DNA of 64,000 nucleotides from Enteractinococcus fodinae (GTDB lineage Bacteria > Actinomycetota > Actinomycetes > Actinomycetales > Micrococcaceae): the NCBI RefSeq assembly GCF_031458395.1, contig NZ_JAVDYJ010000001.1, forward strand, positions 2,868,871-2,932,870. The letters are read 5' to 3'. Below, piece by piece: positions 45,797-54,244 of this stretch; the first letter of the stretch is position 1, and each line of letters starts with the position of its first letter. Under the pieces are notes generated by a model. That model was not told the DNA's origin, made no database searches, and saw only the letters and a list, made by a program, of their open reading frames with translations. The translations under genes and the position numbers were made by a program.

Positions 45797-48603
45797 AGCT
45801 CCTTCACACCCGCGATGAAATCGTAGGTTCTATCGCGATACGACCGCTCTGGGATAAACCCGTCGACTCGAGCCGCCTGCAGGGGCCCATAGAGTTCCCC
45901 ATCGCGCGGGACTGTGGCCTCATCGCCCTTCTTCATGGCCCGCTCGTAAGCTTTCCATTCATCACGATCCACGAGCTTCCCGAAGTCAAACATCACGCCC
46001 TCGCGCAACCGATCGAAGAATGCGTTGAGACCGGTCACGGCTCGCTGCCATAACTCATCCGCGCTGGCGGCACCGTATTCACTGGGTTCAAGTGTGATGA
46101 CTTCCCGAGCGCCGAAGCCGTTGAATTCGGTGGCCATGTCGCCATCTTTGAGCATGAAATATGCGGTGGGGATGTGGGCCAGGCCCCGATCCTCGGTTTG
46201 CGCGGCACGAATCGAGTGGGCGTAGACGACCAGCTGCATCGCCTGCCCGGTGCGGATTTGATCCTGATAGCGGGTTTTGGAGTTCGTGTACTTCATATCG
46301 ATCAGCCCGAGGCGACCATCGGTGAAAACGACGTCGACGTCCCGGCGGCCAGTTAACTGCAACGGCTGGCCGTGTTGGCCGCGAGTGCCAGGCACTTCGC
46401 ACCCGATCTGGCTCTCGACACCGCTGATACGAGTACCAGTTTTGCCCAGACCGGCAAAGAGCGCGCTGATGGCGCGGGTGCCGTGGTTTAGCAGCGTGGC
46501 GCGCTTTCGGCGATACCCCGGCAGCATGAGTTCTGAGGCGTGATAGGGCATGAGCTCGATGAGTGTCTCACGCACGTCGTCATCCGTGACATCAATAGCA
46601 ACAGGCTGACCCGGTTCCTCGATGTGACGGTTGACGAGGGTTTCGACGGTCGCGTGCAACCACAGTCCAATCATACGGTTGTCGGTTGGGATGTGCGTGC
46701 GTGCCGCTGAGGTGATCTGGAGTTGACGTTCGAGCAACCAATCGGTGGGGTGCGTGAGCAGCCGCTCCCACTGCGAGAAACTGATCCGCGACGGAATGAG
46801 TTGCTCCCCCGGTGTGATCTCCCAGCGCACGGGGCTTCTGGTCGTCAGTTCCACCGCGGGTGGCGCAACAGTTTCTGCGGGGAAGACATCATCGACCGTG
46901 CAGGTCACCTGCTCGGCAACCTCTCCCAAGCTGAGATCCGGATGCTGCGAGCGCACGTCGTCGAGCAGAAACGTCAGGAGTGGGTGTGGCCCAACTGGTT
47001 CCCCATCGACAGTGGTTGCCGGCAGGATGGCCGTGACCGAACCGCGCTTGCGCGCTGCACGGATTTGCGAGTCCAAGTGCAGGGCTGCCAGAGCTTCGGG
47101 TTCGGCGGGCTCGACACCGATGCTGTGCAGATAATCGAGTTCTGTTAACCGGCTATAGCAACGTTGCACGGGCGCATCGTCGAGGGGCAACCACCAGACC
47201 ACCGGCGCAGTACCGGTGCCTAACTGCGACGGTGACGTCACCACGTCCATGAACTCCGACGCGCTTTGCCGCTGACTATCAACAATCGGTCCGACATCAC
47301 CGGCAGAATCATTAATGATGGCCCGCAATTCCTGCATCGAGACCGTGCTGCCGAGACTGCCGAGCACCTCGATAACAGCTGTCGCGTGTGTGATCGCTAC
47401 CTCAAGCCCTTGGGTCTGGGAGGTCTCCCCGAGTCCGCGACGCAACGCATTCAGCCGTGTGACCAGCCAGGTGAGGTGATCGACGACTTGTGCCGTCTTG
47501 AGTCCAGAAGCGTCGAGCTCGATTGGGTTGACTCGGATGACCTGATCGAATGCGTCAGCCAGTTCGCTGTGCCGTTCATTCCCCTGGGCCCAGATTTCTT
47601 CGAACGCAGCGCCCCAGGCCGATCCACCTATCCCGGGCTGTTCGCTGAGTGCCCACAGCAGTTCTCGTCGGACGGCGTTAGGCAGCAGCCGGATTTGGCG
47701 TCTGATGCCATCGTCGCCTTGCTGCACCGCCAAGGGCATATCCAGCAGGTTGGCCAGTGCGTGCACATCATGCGGTGCCATCGCTGCGGCCAAGAAAACG
47801 CCCAACACCTGCACTCCGGGTCTGGCACTTCCTGGCTCCCGCACTCCTGCGGTCGGGAAGCCATAGCGGGCCAGTTCCGCATCTAGCAGTTGAGTTGAAC
47901 GACCCGCGACGAGCGTGAACGGTGCATGGGCGTGAGCCTGTACGGCTCGAGTCGCCACAACAGCGGCATCCCATTCAGAGTCGGCGTGCAGAATGCGCAG
48001 CTGAGTCAGTGGCGCAACCTGTGGCACATTTGCTATTTCAATCCCCAGTGCCGCAAGGTGGCTAAAAAGCTGTTGCCATATTTGAGGCAGCGCGGTACGT
48101 TCATGTTCGATACGGACCGCTTCAATGCCAAGTTCAAAAGGCAGCTGCGCAGAAACAAGCCACTGAAGCTCTGCCGCAACATCAGCTAAGAGGTCGGCTC
48201 CACCGGGAGCCCAATCTGGTTCTTGGGCCAGGGTGGTTTCGATTCGTGCCATCGTTCGCAGACGGGGTGGCACTGACGCGTCCGTGCACTCTTCTGCGTG
48301 CCAACCGGCAGCTACTAACTCATCACGCCAGGCAAGCACCTGTCGAGCCGTAGCCCAGGGATCTTTGACAAAACTGTCGGCAAACCAGGGACCGTTCGGC
48401 GCAGTGTCGACTTCAGTTAGGTACTTCTCCAACGCTCGCCGGTACACGGCAATCCGCTGCACCTGTGAAATCGCGGGAATATTGAGGCCTAGCCTGGTAG
48501 CCAGTAGAGAGGTGAGACCCGTGGGGCCGGCTGTATATTGCCGCAGCGAATCCTCATGGTTCCATCGAGCTCCGTCATATCCCCAACCGAAATGTATCTG
48601 CAT
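45793..48603 (-). CDS. PD-(D/E)XK nuclease protein, AddB/RexB-like partner
   Basis: A 936-residue partner of the downstream helicase. The N-terminal half resembles an inactivated helicase fold: AGPTGLTSLLATRLGL stands where a P-loop would be but lacks the GKT. The C-terminal third carries a RecB-type nuclease: SFSQWERLLTHPTDWLLERQ, TGRRDVDVVFTDGRLGLIDMKY (catalytic Asp then DMK) and QLVVYAHSI. I do not see the four-cysteine iron-sulfur signature of classical AddB, which is more like RexB. GAGAGG lies before the ATG. Overlap with the helicase gene argues for a heterodimer that unwinds and cuts DNA ends. Confidence 0.82.
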   Translation of the reverse strand: MQIHFGWGYDGARWNHEDSLRQYTAGPTGLTSLLATRLGLNIPAISQVQRIAVYRRALEKYLTEVDTAPNGPWFADSFVKDPWATARQVLAWRDELVAAGWHAEECTDASVPPRLRTMARIETTLAQEPDWAPGGADLLADVAAELQWLVSAQLPFELGIEAVRIEHERTALPQIWQQLFSHLAALGIEIANVPQVAPLTQLRILHADSEWDAAVVATRAVQAHAHAPFTLVAGRSTQLLDAELARYGFPTAGVREPGSARPGVQVLGVFLAAAMAPHDVHALANLLDMPLAVQQGDDGIRRQIRLLPNAVRRELLWALSEQPGIGGSAWGAAFEEIWAQGNERHSELADAFDQVIRVNPIELDASGLKTAQVVDHLTWLVTRLNALRRGLGETSQTQGLEVAITHATAVIEVLGSLGSTVSMQELRAIINDSAGDVGPIVDSQRQSASEFMDVVTSPSQLGTGTAPVVWWLPLDDAPVQRCYSRLTELDYLHSIGVEPAEPEALAALHLDSQIRAARKRGSVTAILPATTVDGEPVGPHPLLTFLLDDVRSQHPDLSLGEVAEQVTCTVDDVFPAETVAPPAVELTTRSPVRWEITPGEQLIPSRISFSQWERLLTHPTDWLLERQLQITSAARTHIPTDNRMIGLWLHATVETLVNRHIEEPGQPVAIDVTDDDVRETLIELMPYHASELMLPGYRRKRATLLNHGTRAISALFAGLGKTGTRISGVESQIGCEVPGTRGQHGQPLQLTGRRDVDVVFTDGRLGLIDMKYTNSKTRYQDQIRTGQAMQLVVYAHSIRAAQTEDRGLAHIPTAYFMLKDGDMATEFNGFGAREVITLEPSEYGAASADELWQRAVTGLNAFFDRLREGVMFDFGKLVDRDEWKAYERAMKKGDEATVPRDGELYGPLQAARVDGFIPERSYRDRTYDFIAGVKEL

Positions 48604-48721
48604 GACCTACCTCTCACGACCGGTTATACCAGAGGAAACCGCTACGTTCAGCCTTTTACTTTTTTCCTATATAAATAATCATCGGAGCCGACTTTCAGAT
48701 AGTTACTTCACTCAATTCTGG

Positions 48722-49435
48722 ATGTCCTTTAGGAGCATGATCAGAAACTGCAAATGGTATTTACCTGCAGAAGAGAGGGGAATACGATCTCAACCGAGCG
48801 ATCTGTGGCTTACAATAACGAACATTATTCCAATCGAAGAGAAAGCACAGGAGAACGCTCTGAGCAGGCATTACCGTCGAGGACATTATCGCCGCGGAAA
48901 GAATGGGCAAAGAGTTTGGGTTAGGGGTCATACAGTAAATCGCCATAGATCGGGTTCGTATATACAAAGTTCTACCCGCTCCGCCAACAGATATCAGCCA
49001 GCACGGACGCGGTACCCTAGAGGCAAACTTACACCCACTGCTCACCCCTTAATCCCGGAGAAATTAGTAAGAATCTTTCAGGATTATCATGAGGGCCTCC
49101 CTCCCAATTCAACCTGCCCTCTTTGCGGAGCGGCCGTATGGTTCATTGCCGTCCCGGGCTCTGCTCAAAAACGAATTTACCTCGATGCATTATGGCCTTC
49201 TTGGCCCAAACATCCATGCGTGAACGTCTATTCCGTGTCCCAGCGAGACCATGCACTTGAAGGTATAAAGCGCGCCTATGCGCTATATCGCGAGCACAAT
49301 GAGCCGCGCCACAACACCTTCCGCCGTGTGCCGCCCGCATCGCGCTCACGTGATTCCAGCGCGGGATGCGGCGTCCTACTTCTTATCTCATTCACCCTGC
49401 TCGGTATGTGGATGATTGATTCTTTCTATAATTAA
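48722..49435 (+). CDS. Basic protein with possible zinc knuckle and C-terminal membrane anchor
   Basis: About 237 residues, divergent from the nuclease gene. The first part is strongly basic and contains the repeat-like HYRRGHYRRGKNGQRVWVRGH, followed by arginine/serine-rich sequence. A middle domain has CPLCGAAVWFIAVPGSAQK and KHPC, which could form a Cys3His zinc site. The last 25 residues form one hydrophobic helix (GVLLLISFTLLGMWMI), so the protein may be tail-anchored with its basic part in the cytoplasm. The start is uncertain: ATGs at 48722 and 48737 have weak sites and the frame stays open farther upstream opposite the nuclease gene. Function unknown. Confidence 0.6.
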   Translation: MSFRSMIRNCKWYLPAEERGIRSQPSDLWLTITNIIPIEEKAQENALSRHYRRGHYRRGKNGQRVWVRGHTVNRHRSGSYIQSSTRSANRYQPARTRYPRGKLTPTAHPLIPEKLVRIFQDYHEGLPPNSTCPLCGAAVWFIAVPGSAQKRIYLDALWPSWPKHPCVNVYSVSQRDHALEGIKRAYALYREHNEPRHNTFRRVPPASRSRDSSAGCGVLLLISFTLLGMWMIDSFYN

Positions 49436-49440
49436 CGTTG

Positions 49441-49570
49441 ATCGAGAAGAAAACACCAGCAGCGTGGGTATCAACATCTTAGTCTCGAACCACGCCCTTG
49501 GGGGAGACACAACGACTCCGGCATCGGCGTTGAACACGGACCATAAGGCTTAGTTGCTTATCTTTCTTAC
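49441..49570 (+). pseudogene. Aldehyde dehydrogenase C-terminal remnant
   Basis: About 130 bases align closely with the end of the aldehyde dehydrogenase at 54245-55740 (its 55590-55705 part). Matching landmarks are the codons for NTxSVGIN and SNHA, then the DNA coding for the region NDSGLGVEYGPEGLAAYLSY, here frameshifted and lacking nine bases after SNHA. No start or upstream part is present. It is the scar of a second, otherwise lost aldehyde dehydrogenase gene on the same strand, at the left side of the GmrSD/HEPN segment. Confidence 0.78.
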
Positions 49571-50224
49571 ATAGCTATCCCTCGGCGCTGATTTAGCCCA
49601 GCCGATCACAGGTCGCACAGTGGGCAAATATCGGAGTTCTTGGTGACGGCTGAGTAGACGTCTCGGAGTGACTCTTCGACTCGCCACTGCGGGAACGCAT
49701 CTGATTCGAGCGAGTAGGGCCGGTCCCAAAATATCAAAGTCAGACGGTCTACCCTTAGGCTTTCGACCCTCGGATAAATAGACGGTGCGCAGCCGGACGA
49801 AAATAAGCTGGCAGGCTACGGCGGCGAAGAATGGATAACCACCTTGAGGCCTAGCGTGCGTCCACCACTTTGCAAAGGACCAAAAACTAGGCCTGCATAT
49901 CCCGTAATCGGCTCCACGACAAAAACGAGTCGAGCGCGAAATAACGGTCAATACCAGACAGACCGGATAGCGACTTAGTAATAATGCTACCCCCACCTCT
50001 ATTAGCGAGCGGGACCCTGCTCTGCAGTCCCATGACTCCCCAATTTTGGGCTCGTTCGCTCAAACAGGCCTCGCAAGTCTGTCTAATATTCGAAGACACC
50101 GATGACCTATTGCATAAAGAATCTGTAGATAGTGAGATGATAGGGAGCAATATAATATCTCACACCCACACACACCTATCTCTAACCATGAGAGTTAGAG
50201 CGCTGAACTTGTTGAGGAAACTCT
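49571..50224. other. Intergenic region upstream of the GmrSD-type gene
   Basis: About 650 bases with no gene that I can support; the longest minus-strand frame (49550-49996) has no start site or recognisable motif. From 50100 on the sequence is AT-rich, with TATAAT at 50150-50155, and likely holds the promoter of the DUF262 gene. Confidence 0.4.
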
Positions 50225-52228
50225 ATGAAAGCCAACCCGACATACTTACTCGATTCCCTATCGAATAATGATGTAACCTTCTTCATTCCGCCTTACCAGC
50301 GAAATTATGAGTGGTCGACAGATAATTGCAAGGTGCTACTCTCAGATGTGAAAAAGGTAGCCAAGTCGAACATGGCGGGCGGTAAGACTGAGCACTTCTT
50401 TGGCAGCATTGTTTATGTGGTGGAGGAGTCTGGCTTTGGTCGGCCTGATAAGTACGTACTAACTGACGGCCAACAGCGCATAACTACTACGATGCTCATG
50501 TTGATGGCCTTAAGAGATAGTATCGAAGACCCTATCTACCAACAGACTATCCGGCAGCGATTCCTTGAAAACGATAGAGCTGATGAGAGTGTTGAATACA
50601 AGATTAAGCTCAAGCAAGTTGAATCAGACTGGGAAGCCTATAAACTCCTTGTTCTCGGTGATGAAGTTCCTGCGGAACTGAAAAATTCCGCAGTGCACCA
50701 AAATTATCTTTTCTTCCGCAAGTCGATTGAAACTTTAACCGAATCAGAAAAGAAAAGTCTCCTTGAACAAGGGTTAATGAAATTCAGCATTATCGCGATA
50801 CAGCTGGAGCCAGACCGGAATCCTTGGGAAAACCCCCAAGAAATATTCGAGTCTATGAACTCTTTGGGCAAGCCGCTATCTTTAGCTGACTTAGTTCGCA
50901 ACTATCTGCTAATGGGTAAGAGCACAAGTGATCAAACTGAGCTCTACAACGAATACTGGCTGAGACTAGAGAAAAGACTCCCCGGGAAACTATCGGAGTT
51001 TATACGTGACTGGATGCAAGCGGACCAGCATAAGAGCTACAAAGTGGCTCGAGAAAACAACTACAAAGAGCTATACGGAGGATTTAAAGAGATAGTAGGC
51101 GGTCGCAGTGTTGAGGAGCTTTTTAGAAGCTTTGTGCGATTCGCTCGGCCGTACTCCATCGTCTGTGGGCTCGAACAGACAGGCATTCATCAAATTGATC
51201 AAGTCATCTCCGACCTCAACGTAATTGGCGTTGCACCGGCTTATTCTTATCTGACAGAGGTACTGGCAGGCTGGGAATCGAAGTTCCTGTCTAATCGGGA
51301 CGTTATGGAAGTTCTAGTTGGTATGAGAACTTATCTTTTGCGCCGCCGCGTTCTTGGCATGACGACTGCTGAAAACAAATTTTACCCGGTATTAGGGGCT
51401 CGGCTCGACGAGCTAGCGAATTCCCAAAATGTAACCAACACCTTATATAAGCAACTATCTTCTCAAGAGTATGCTCTGCGTTTGCCCAACGACGACGAAC
51501 TGGCGTCGCGGCTTCGTACCATGAACTTCTACAACCTTGGGCGTTCAAGGAACTACCCTCGCCTAATCTTGTCGATAGCTGAAGAGTATCTTACGAAATC
51601 GCGCCCAGCCTGGGATGATTCCTTGCTGCAGCTAGAGCACATCATGCCACAGAAACTGAACGCGGGCTGGCGTGAGATGCTCGGCGATGAGCACGAATCA
51701 ATTCACCAGGAATATCTGAACAACGTCGGGAATATAACGTTAATTCGACATAATCAAGAACTAGGTAACAAGTCATTTATCGAAAAGAAGGTTACGTACG
51801 CCGGCCGATCAGGCTTACAAGTTACTCAGAATCGTATTCTTGATCGAGAAGTTTGGGACCTAAGCGCGATAACCCGGAGACAAGACTACATAATCTCCCT
51901 CATCATCGACCAAGTTTTAGAGGTCCCCCAGCGCTTTAAACGCGGTAGCAACTGGAGTCAGAATGGGCGTGGTACGTCCCAGTTTGATTCGCGTGAAATG
52001 TTGAACCAACTCATTGGCGAAACGATTGAATTTGTTTCCAATCCGGTTATTACCGCAGAAGTGATTAGCGATTCTAGGGTTTGGTTTGAAGGTGAAGAAT
52101 GGGCGTTGGGCCCGTTAACGAAGGAACTAAAGGAACGAAGCGGCGCGCGAGTAAGTAGAACGAGTAACTTTCATGGCGCATCTAATTGGAGTTGGGATGG
52201 CACCAGATTGGTTGATCTGGATATTTAG
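50225..52228 (+). CDS. GmrSD/BrxU-type restriction enzyme (DUF262-DUF1524)
   Basis: A 667-residue single-chain type IV-like enzyme. The DUF262 (GmrS-like) domain has IPPYQRNYEW at 21-30, HFFGSIVYV near 57-65 and DGQQRITTTM at 81-90. This ParB/sulfiredoxin-like NTPase module powers cleavage. The C-terminal DUF1524 HNH-like nuclease has LEHIMPQ near 470, then NNVGNITLI and LGNKSFIEKK. The known relatives GmrSD and BrxU cut phage DNA with glucosylated or other modified cytosines. About 110 further residues end in NWSWDGTRLVDLD, a tail I cannot assign though its ending recalls RAMA-type domains. GAGGAAAC precedes the ATG. Codons are AT-richer than in the flanking catabolic genes, a sign of transfer. 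Confidence 0.88.
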   Translation: MKANPTYLLDSLSNNDVTFFIPPYQRNYEWSTDNCKVLLSDVKKVAKSNMAGGKTEHFFGSIVYVVEESGFGRPDKYVLTDGQQRITTTMLMLMALRDSIEDPIYQQTIRQRFLENDRADESVEYKIKLKQVESDWEAYKLLVLGDEVPAELKNSAVHQNYLFFRKSIETLTESEKKSLLEQGLMKFSIIAIQLEPDRNPWENPQEIFESMNSLGKPLSLADLVRNYLLMGKSTSDQTELYNEYWLRLEKRLPGKLSEFIRDWMQADQHKSYKVARENNYKELYGGFKEIVGGRSVEELFRSFVRFARPYSIVCGLEQTGIHQIDQVISDLNVIGVAPAYSYLTEVLAGWESKFLSNRDVMEVLVGMRTYLLRRRVLGMTTAENKFYPVLGARLDELANSQNVTNTLYKQLSSQEYALRLPNDDELASRLRTMNFYNLGRSRNYPRLILSIAEEYLTKSRPAWDDSLLQLEHIMPQKLNAGWREMLGDEHESIHQEYLNNVGNITLIRHNQELGNKSFIEKKVTYAGRSGLQVTQNRILDREVWDLSAITRRQDYIISLIIDQVLEVPQRFKRGSNWSQNGRGTSQFDSREMLNQLIGETIEFVSNPVITAEVISDSRVWFEGEEWALGPLTKELKERSGARVSRTSNFHGASNWSWDGTRLVDLDI

Positions 52229-52476
52229 GTGCGAGGCAAACCTTTTAGAATTCTTCACGCCCACACTATCGCTGAACTAACCGCGGCTGTCGCACGGGAA
52301 AGTCCGTTCTAGGACACCCAGTATAAATCTATACGGCCATACGTGCGCCTGACTATCGAACGGGAACAAGGGATTTGGGATATAGGGCCAAAGATATGCT
52401 CCCGTACATAGCCGTGAGAACACGGATTTGTAACTGAAACTAATCGAATATGTCAAGTCACATACCTGGAGGGTAA

Positions 52477-53646
52477 ATGGACGAGGAATTATTATCACGA
52501 AATTGGACCGATACAGCTCTCCTGACGCTGTCTCCAGCCCTCGATGATCACATTACGCGTGTTATTGCAAAACTCATTGGCGACGATGTCCCGTGGCCAT
52601 ACGTACTCCAAGAACTCGATTCTTTGAAAGGAAGGGGTCCGGTTGAGTTGAGTCGACGGGATCCGGCAGTTCAATATCGGATGCTTACAGAACGATTGGG
52701 GGACCTCGGCTACCCTTTCGACAGGAACAATCGGCATCGCTTATTTAGCACATATGGCCAAATGCTTCGGTTAGCACGTAATCAATTGTCACACCCCGAT
52801 GACGTGATTGAACCAGTACATGCCATGACCACCATAGTCACTGCTACTCAACTCGCGTCGCTAATTGGAGCGACAGCTACTGTCGATAAACTGAATGATT
52901 TACAGAACGAAGTTCTAAGCTTCTTATGGTCAGACCAAGAAGATGACACTGTACAGATCCCTTCGAACTCTAAGAACAGAGAGATTTCGAAGCCCAACCC
53001 GCCGAAGTCGCTGACCCCCACCACCTCCCAAGCATTTACAACCCATGACGTATCGAGTATTAAAGGGACGTTATCAAAGCGTATCGTCGAGTGGGAACCC
53101 ATTCTCATTAATCCCATCGGCGAGAAAGATGATCTGGACAGCCTGCGTCGAGTCAGTTCGAAGAGAAAAGTCATTCAGGCAATCGAAACTGTCGTTAGTA
53201 ACTATGGTCCCCTCAGCGAGGACCAGTTACTGACCAGCGTTGCTCGCGCATTTGGGTTACGACGGCGCTCGAGTTCCTTCCAACGAAAGATCAAACACCA
53301 AGTTGCAAGTGGCAACGCTGAAGTATGGCGCGATCAAGATGGATTCTACTGGCCGAAAGGTGTGGAACCAGAAAAGTGGCGCCTGTACCGTAGAGACTCA
53401 AGTGGTAAACGCACACTCAAAGATATCTCGCCATATGAATTGGTTAATCTCCTTGAAATTATAGTTCGTGAGAAACCAGCACGATATAGTAAGAGTGATC
53501 TACTAAATCAAATACGAGATGAGTTTGATCTTCAACGACTTAAAGGACCCACCCGGGAACAAGCAATGAAAGCTGTCCATAAGGCCGTCGATATTGGATT
53601 ACTAAGTATTGATGAGCATGAAAAATTCTTGCCTGCACCCCTCTAA
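52477..53646 (+). CDS. HEPN-domain protein with C-terminal DUF3320-like winged helices
   Basis: A 389-residue protein. The N-terminal 130 residues are helical and contain RLARNQLSHPDDV; RNQLSH at 101-106 fits the R-x4-H active site of HEPN ribonucleases, in a setting like Swt1-type HEPN domains. A polar linker (about 145-225) is followed by two winged-helix-like segments: VVSNYGPLSEDQLLTSVARA with YWPKGVEPEKWRLYRR, and ISPYELVNLLEIIV with LLNQIRDEF. These resemble DUF3320, usually found at the end of very large helicases, but here no helicase is present. GGAGGG lies directly before the ATG. It follows the GmrSD-type gene by 248 bases on the same strand with the same AT-rich composition. A toxin-like RNase that responds to phage or DNA damage is a reasonable guess, unproven. 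Confidence 0.7.
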   Translation: MDEELLSRNWTDTALLTLSPALDDHITRVIAKLIGDDVPWPYVLQELDSLKGRGPVELSRRDPAVQYRMLTERLGDLGYPFDRNNRHRLFSTYGQMLRLARNQLSHPDDVIEPVHAMTTIVTATQLASLIGATATVDKLNDLQNEVLSFLWSDQEDDTVQIPSNSKNREISKPNPPKSLTPTTSQAFTTHDVSSIKGTLSKRIVEWEPILINPIGEKDDLDSLRRVSSKRKVIQAIETVVSNYGPLSEDQLLTSVARAFGLRRRSSSFQRKIKHQVASGNAEVWRDQDGFYWPKGVEPEKWRLYRRDSSGKRTLKDISPYELVNLLEIIVREKPARYSKSDLLNQIRDEFDLQRLKGPTREQAMKAVHKAVDIGLLSIDEHEKFLPAPL

Positions 53647-53688
53647 CTTAGCTCTCAGGAACCTCGAAGTGTCGTAGCTCTGCTAGCA

Positions 53689-54218
53689 ATGCCGGTGCGA
53701 CAAATCCTCCTGTCATCGCTGAGGGCGCCACCTGTCATTGTCTGTGCCTATGCCCGCCGCTTGTGCGATGCCTACCTCCAGGCAGACCGAGAACTCGTGC
53801 TCATTGCGACGCTGCTGCATGACACCGGCTGGGCCCACGTCGACGAAGAACGCATCATCTCTGAGGACTTCTGCGGCGACGGGCTCAAAGCGAAGATCCG
53901 CTATGAACACGAAGTCCAAGGCTGCGAAGTCGCCAAACGCGTTCTCCCGGCCTGGGCTACTCCGATGAGTTCATTGCAAAAGTCACAGCCATTATCGATG
54001 GCCATGATACCCGGCAAGAAGCCCACAGCATCGAAGACGCCTTGATGCGTGATGCTGACCGGTCCTGACGTTTCGACCGCGTCGGAATCGCCCTGGCCTC
54101 TGGATGGTTTAGCCAAACTCCCGATTACTACACCGACCGGCTCGAACACGAAATTATCCCCGAACTCATTACCGAAGCAGCCATCGCCATGGCGCATGCT
54201 GACCTGAAACGCTCCTGA
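53689..54218 (+). pseudogene. HD-domain phosphohydrolase, frameshifted
   Basis: The first frame gives ELVLIATLLHDTGWAHVDEE with the HD pair and continues to EVQGCEVAKRVLP. Homology then moves to another frame near 53945 (GLGYSDEFIAKVTAIIDGHD), runs into an in-frame TGA at about 54066 where DRxWRF would be expected, and continues (FDRVGIALASGWFSQTPDYY) to the true stop at 54218. So one frameshift and one Trp-to-stop change break the gene; the N-terminus may also be damaged, since the first HD-family histidine is missing. Intact relatives hydrolyse phosphate esters or nucleotides. It precedes the broken aldehyde dehydrogenase by 26 bases, evidently a former operon. Confidence 0.8.
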
Positions 54219-54244
54219 GACCTACTGAAAACGGCGGTGCTCCG

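Noticed and set aside
42361..48603. Many plus-strand open frames opposite the helicase-nuclease genes
   Set aside because: They are shadows of the GC-rich minus-strand genes, without starts or families.
49550..49996. 148-codon frame on the minus strand
   Set aside because: Odd composition, no start site, partly opposite the aldehyde dehydrogenase remnant.
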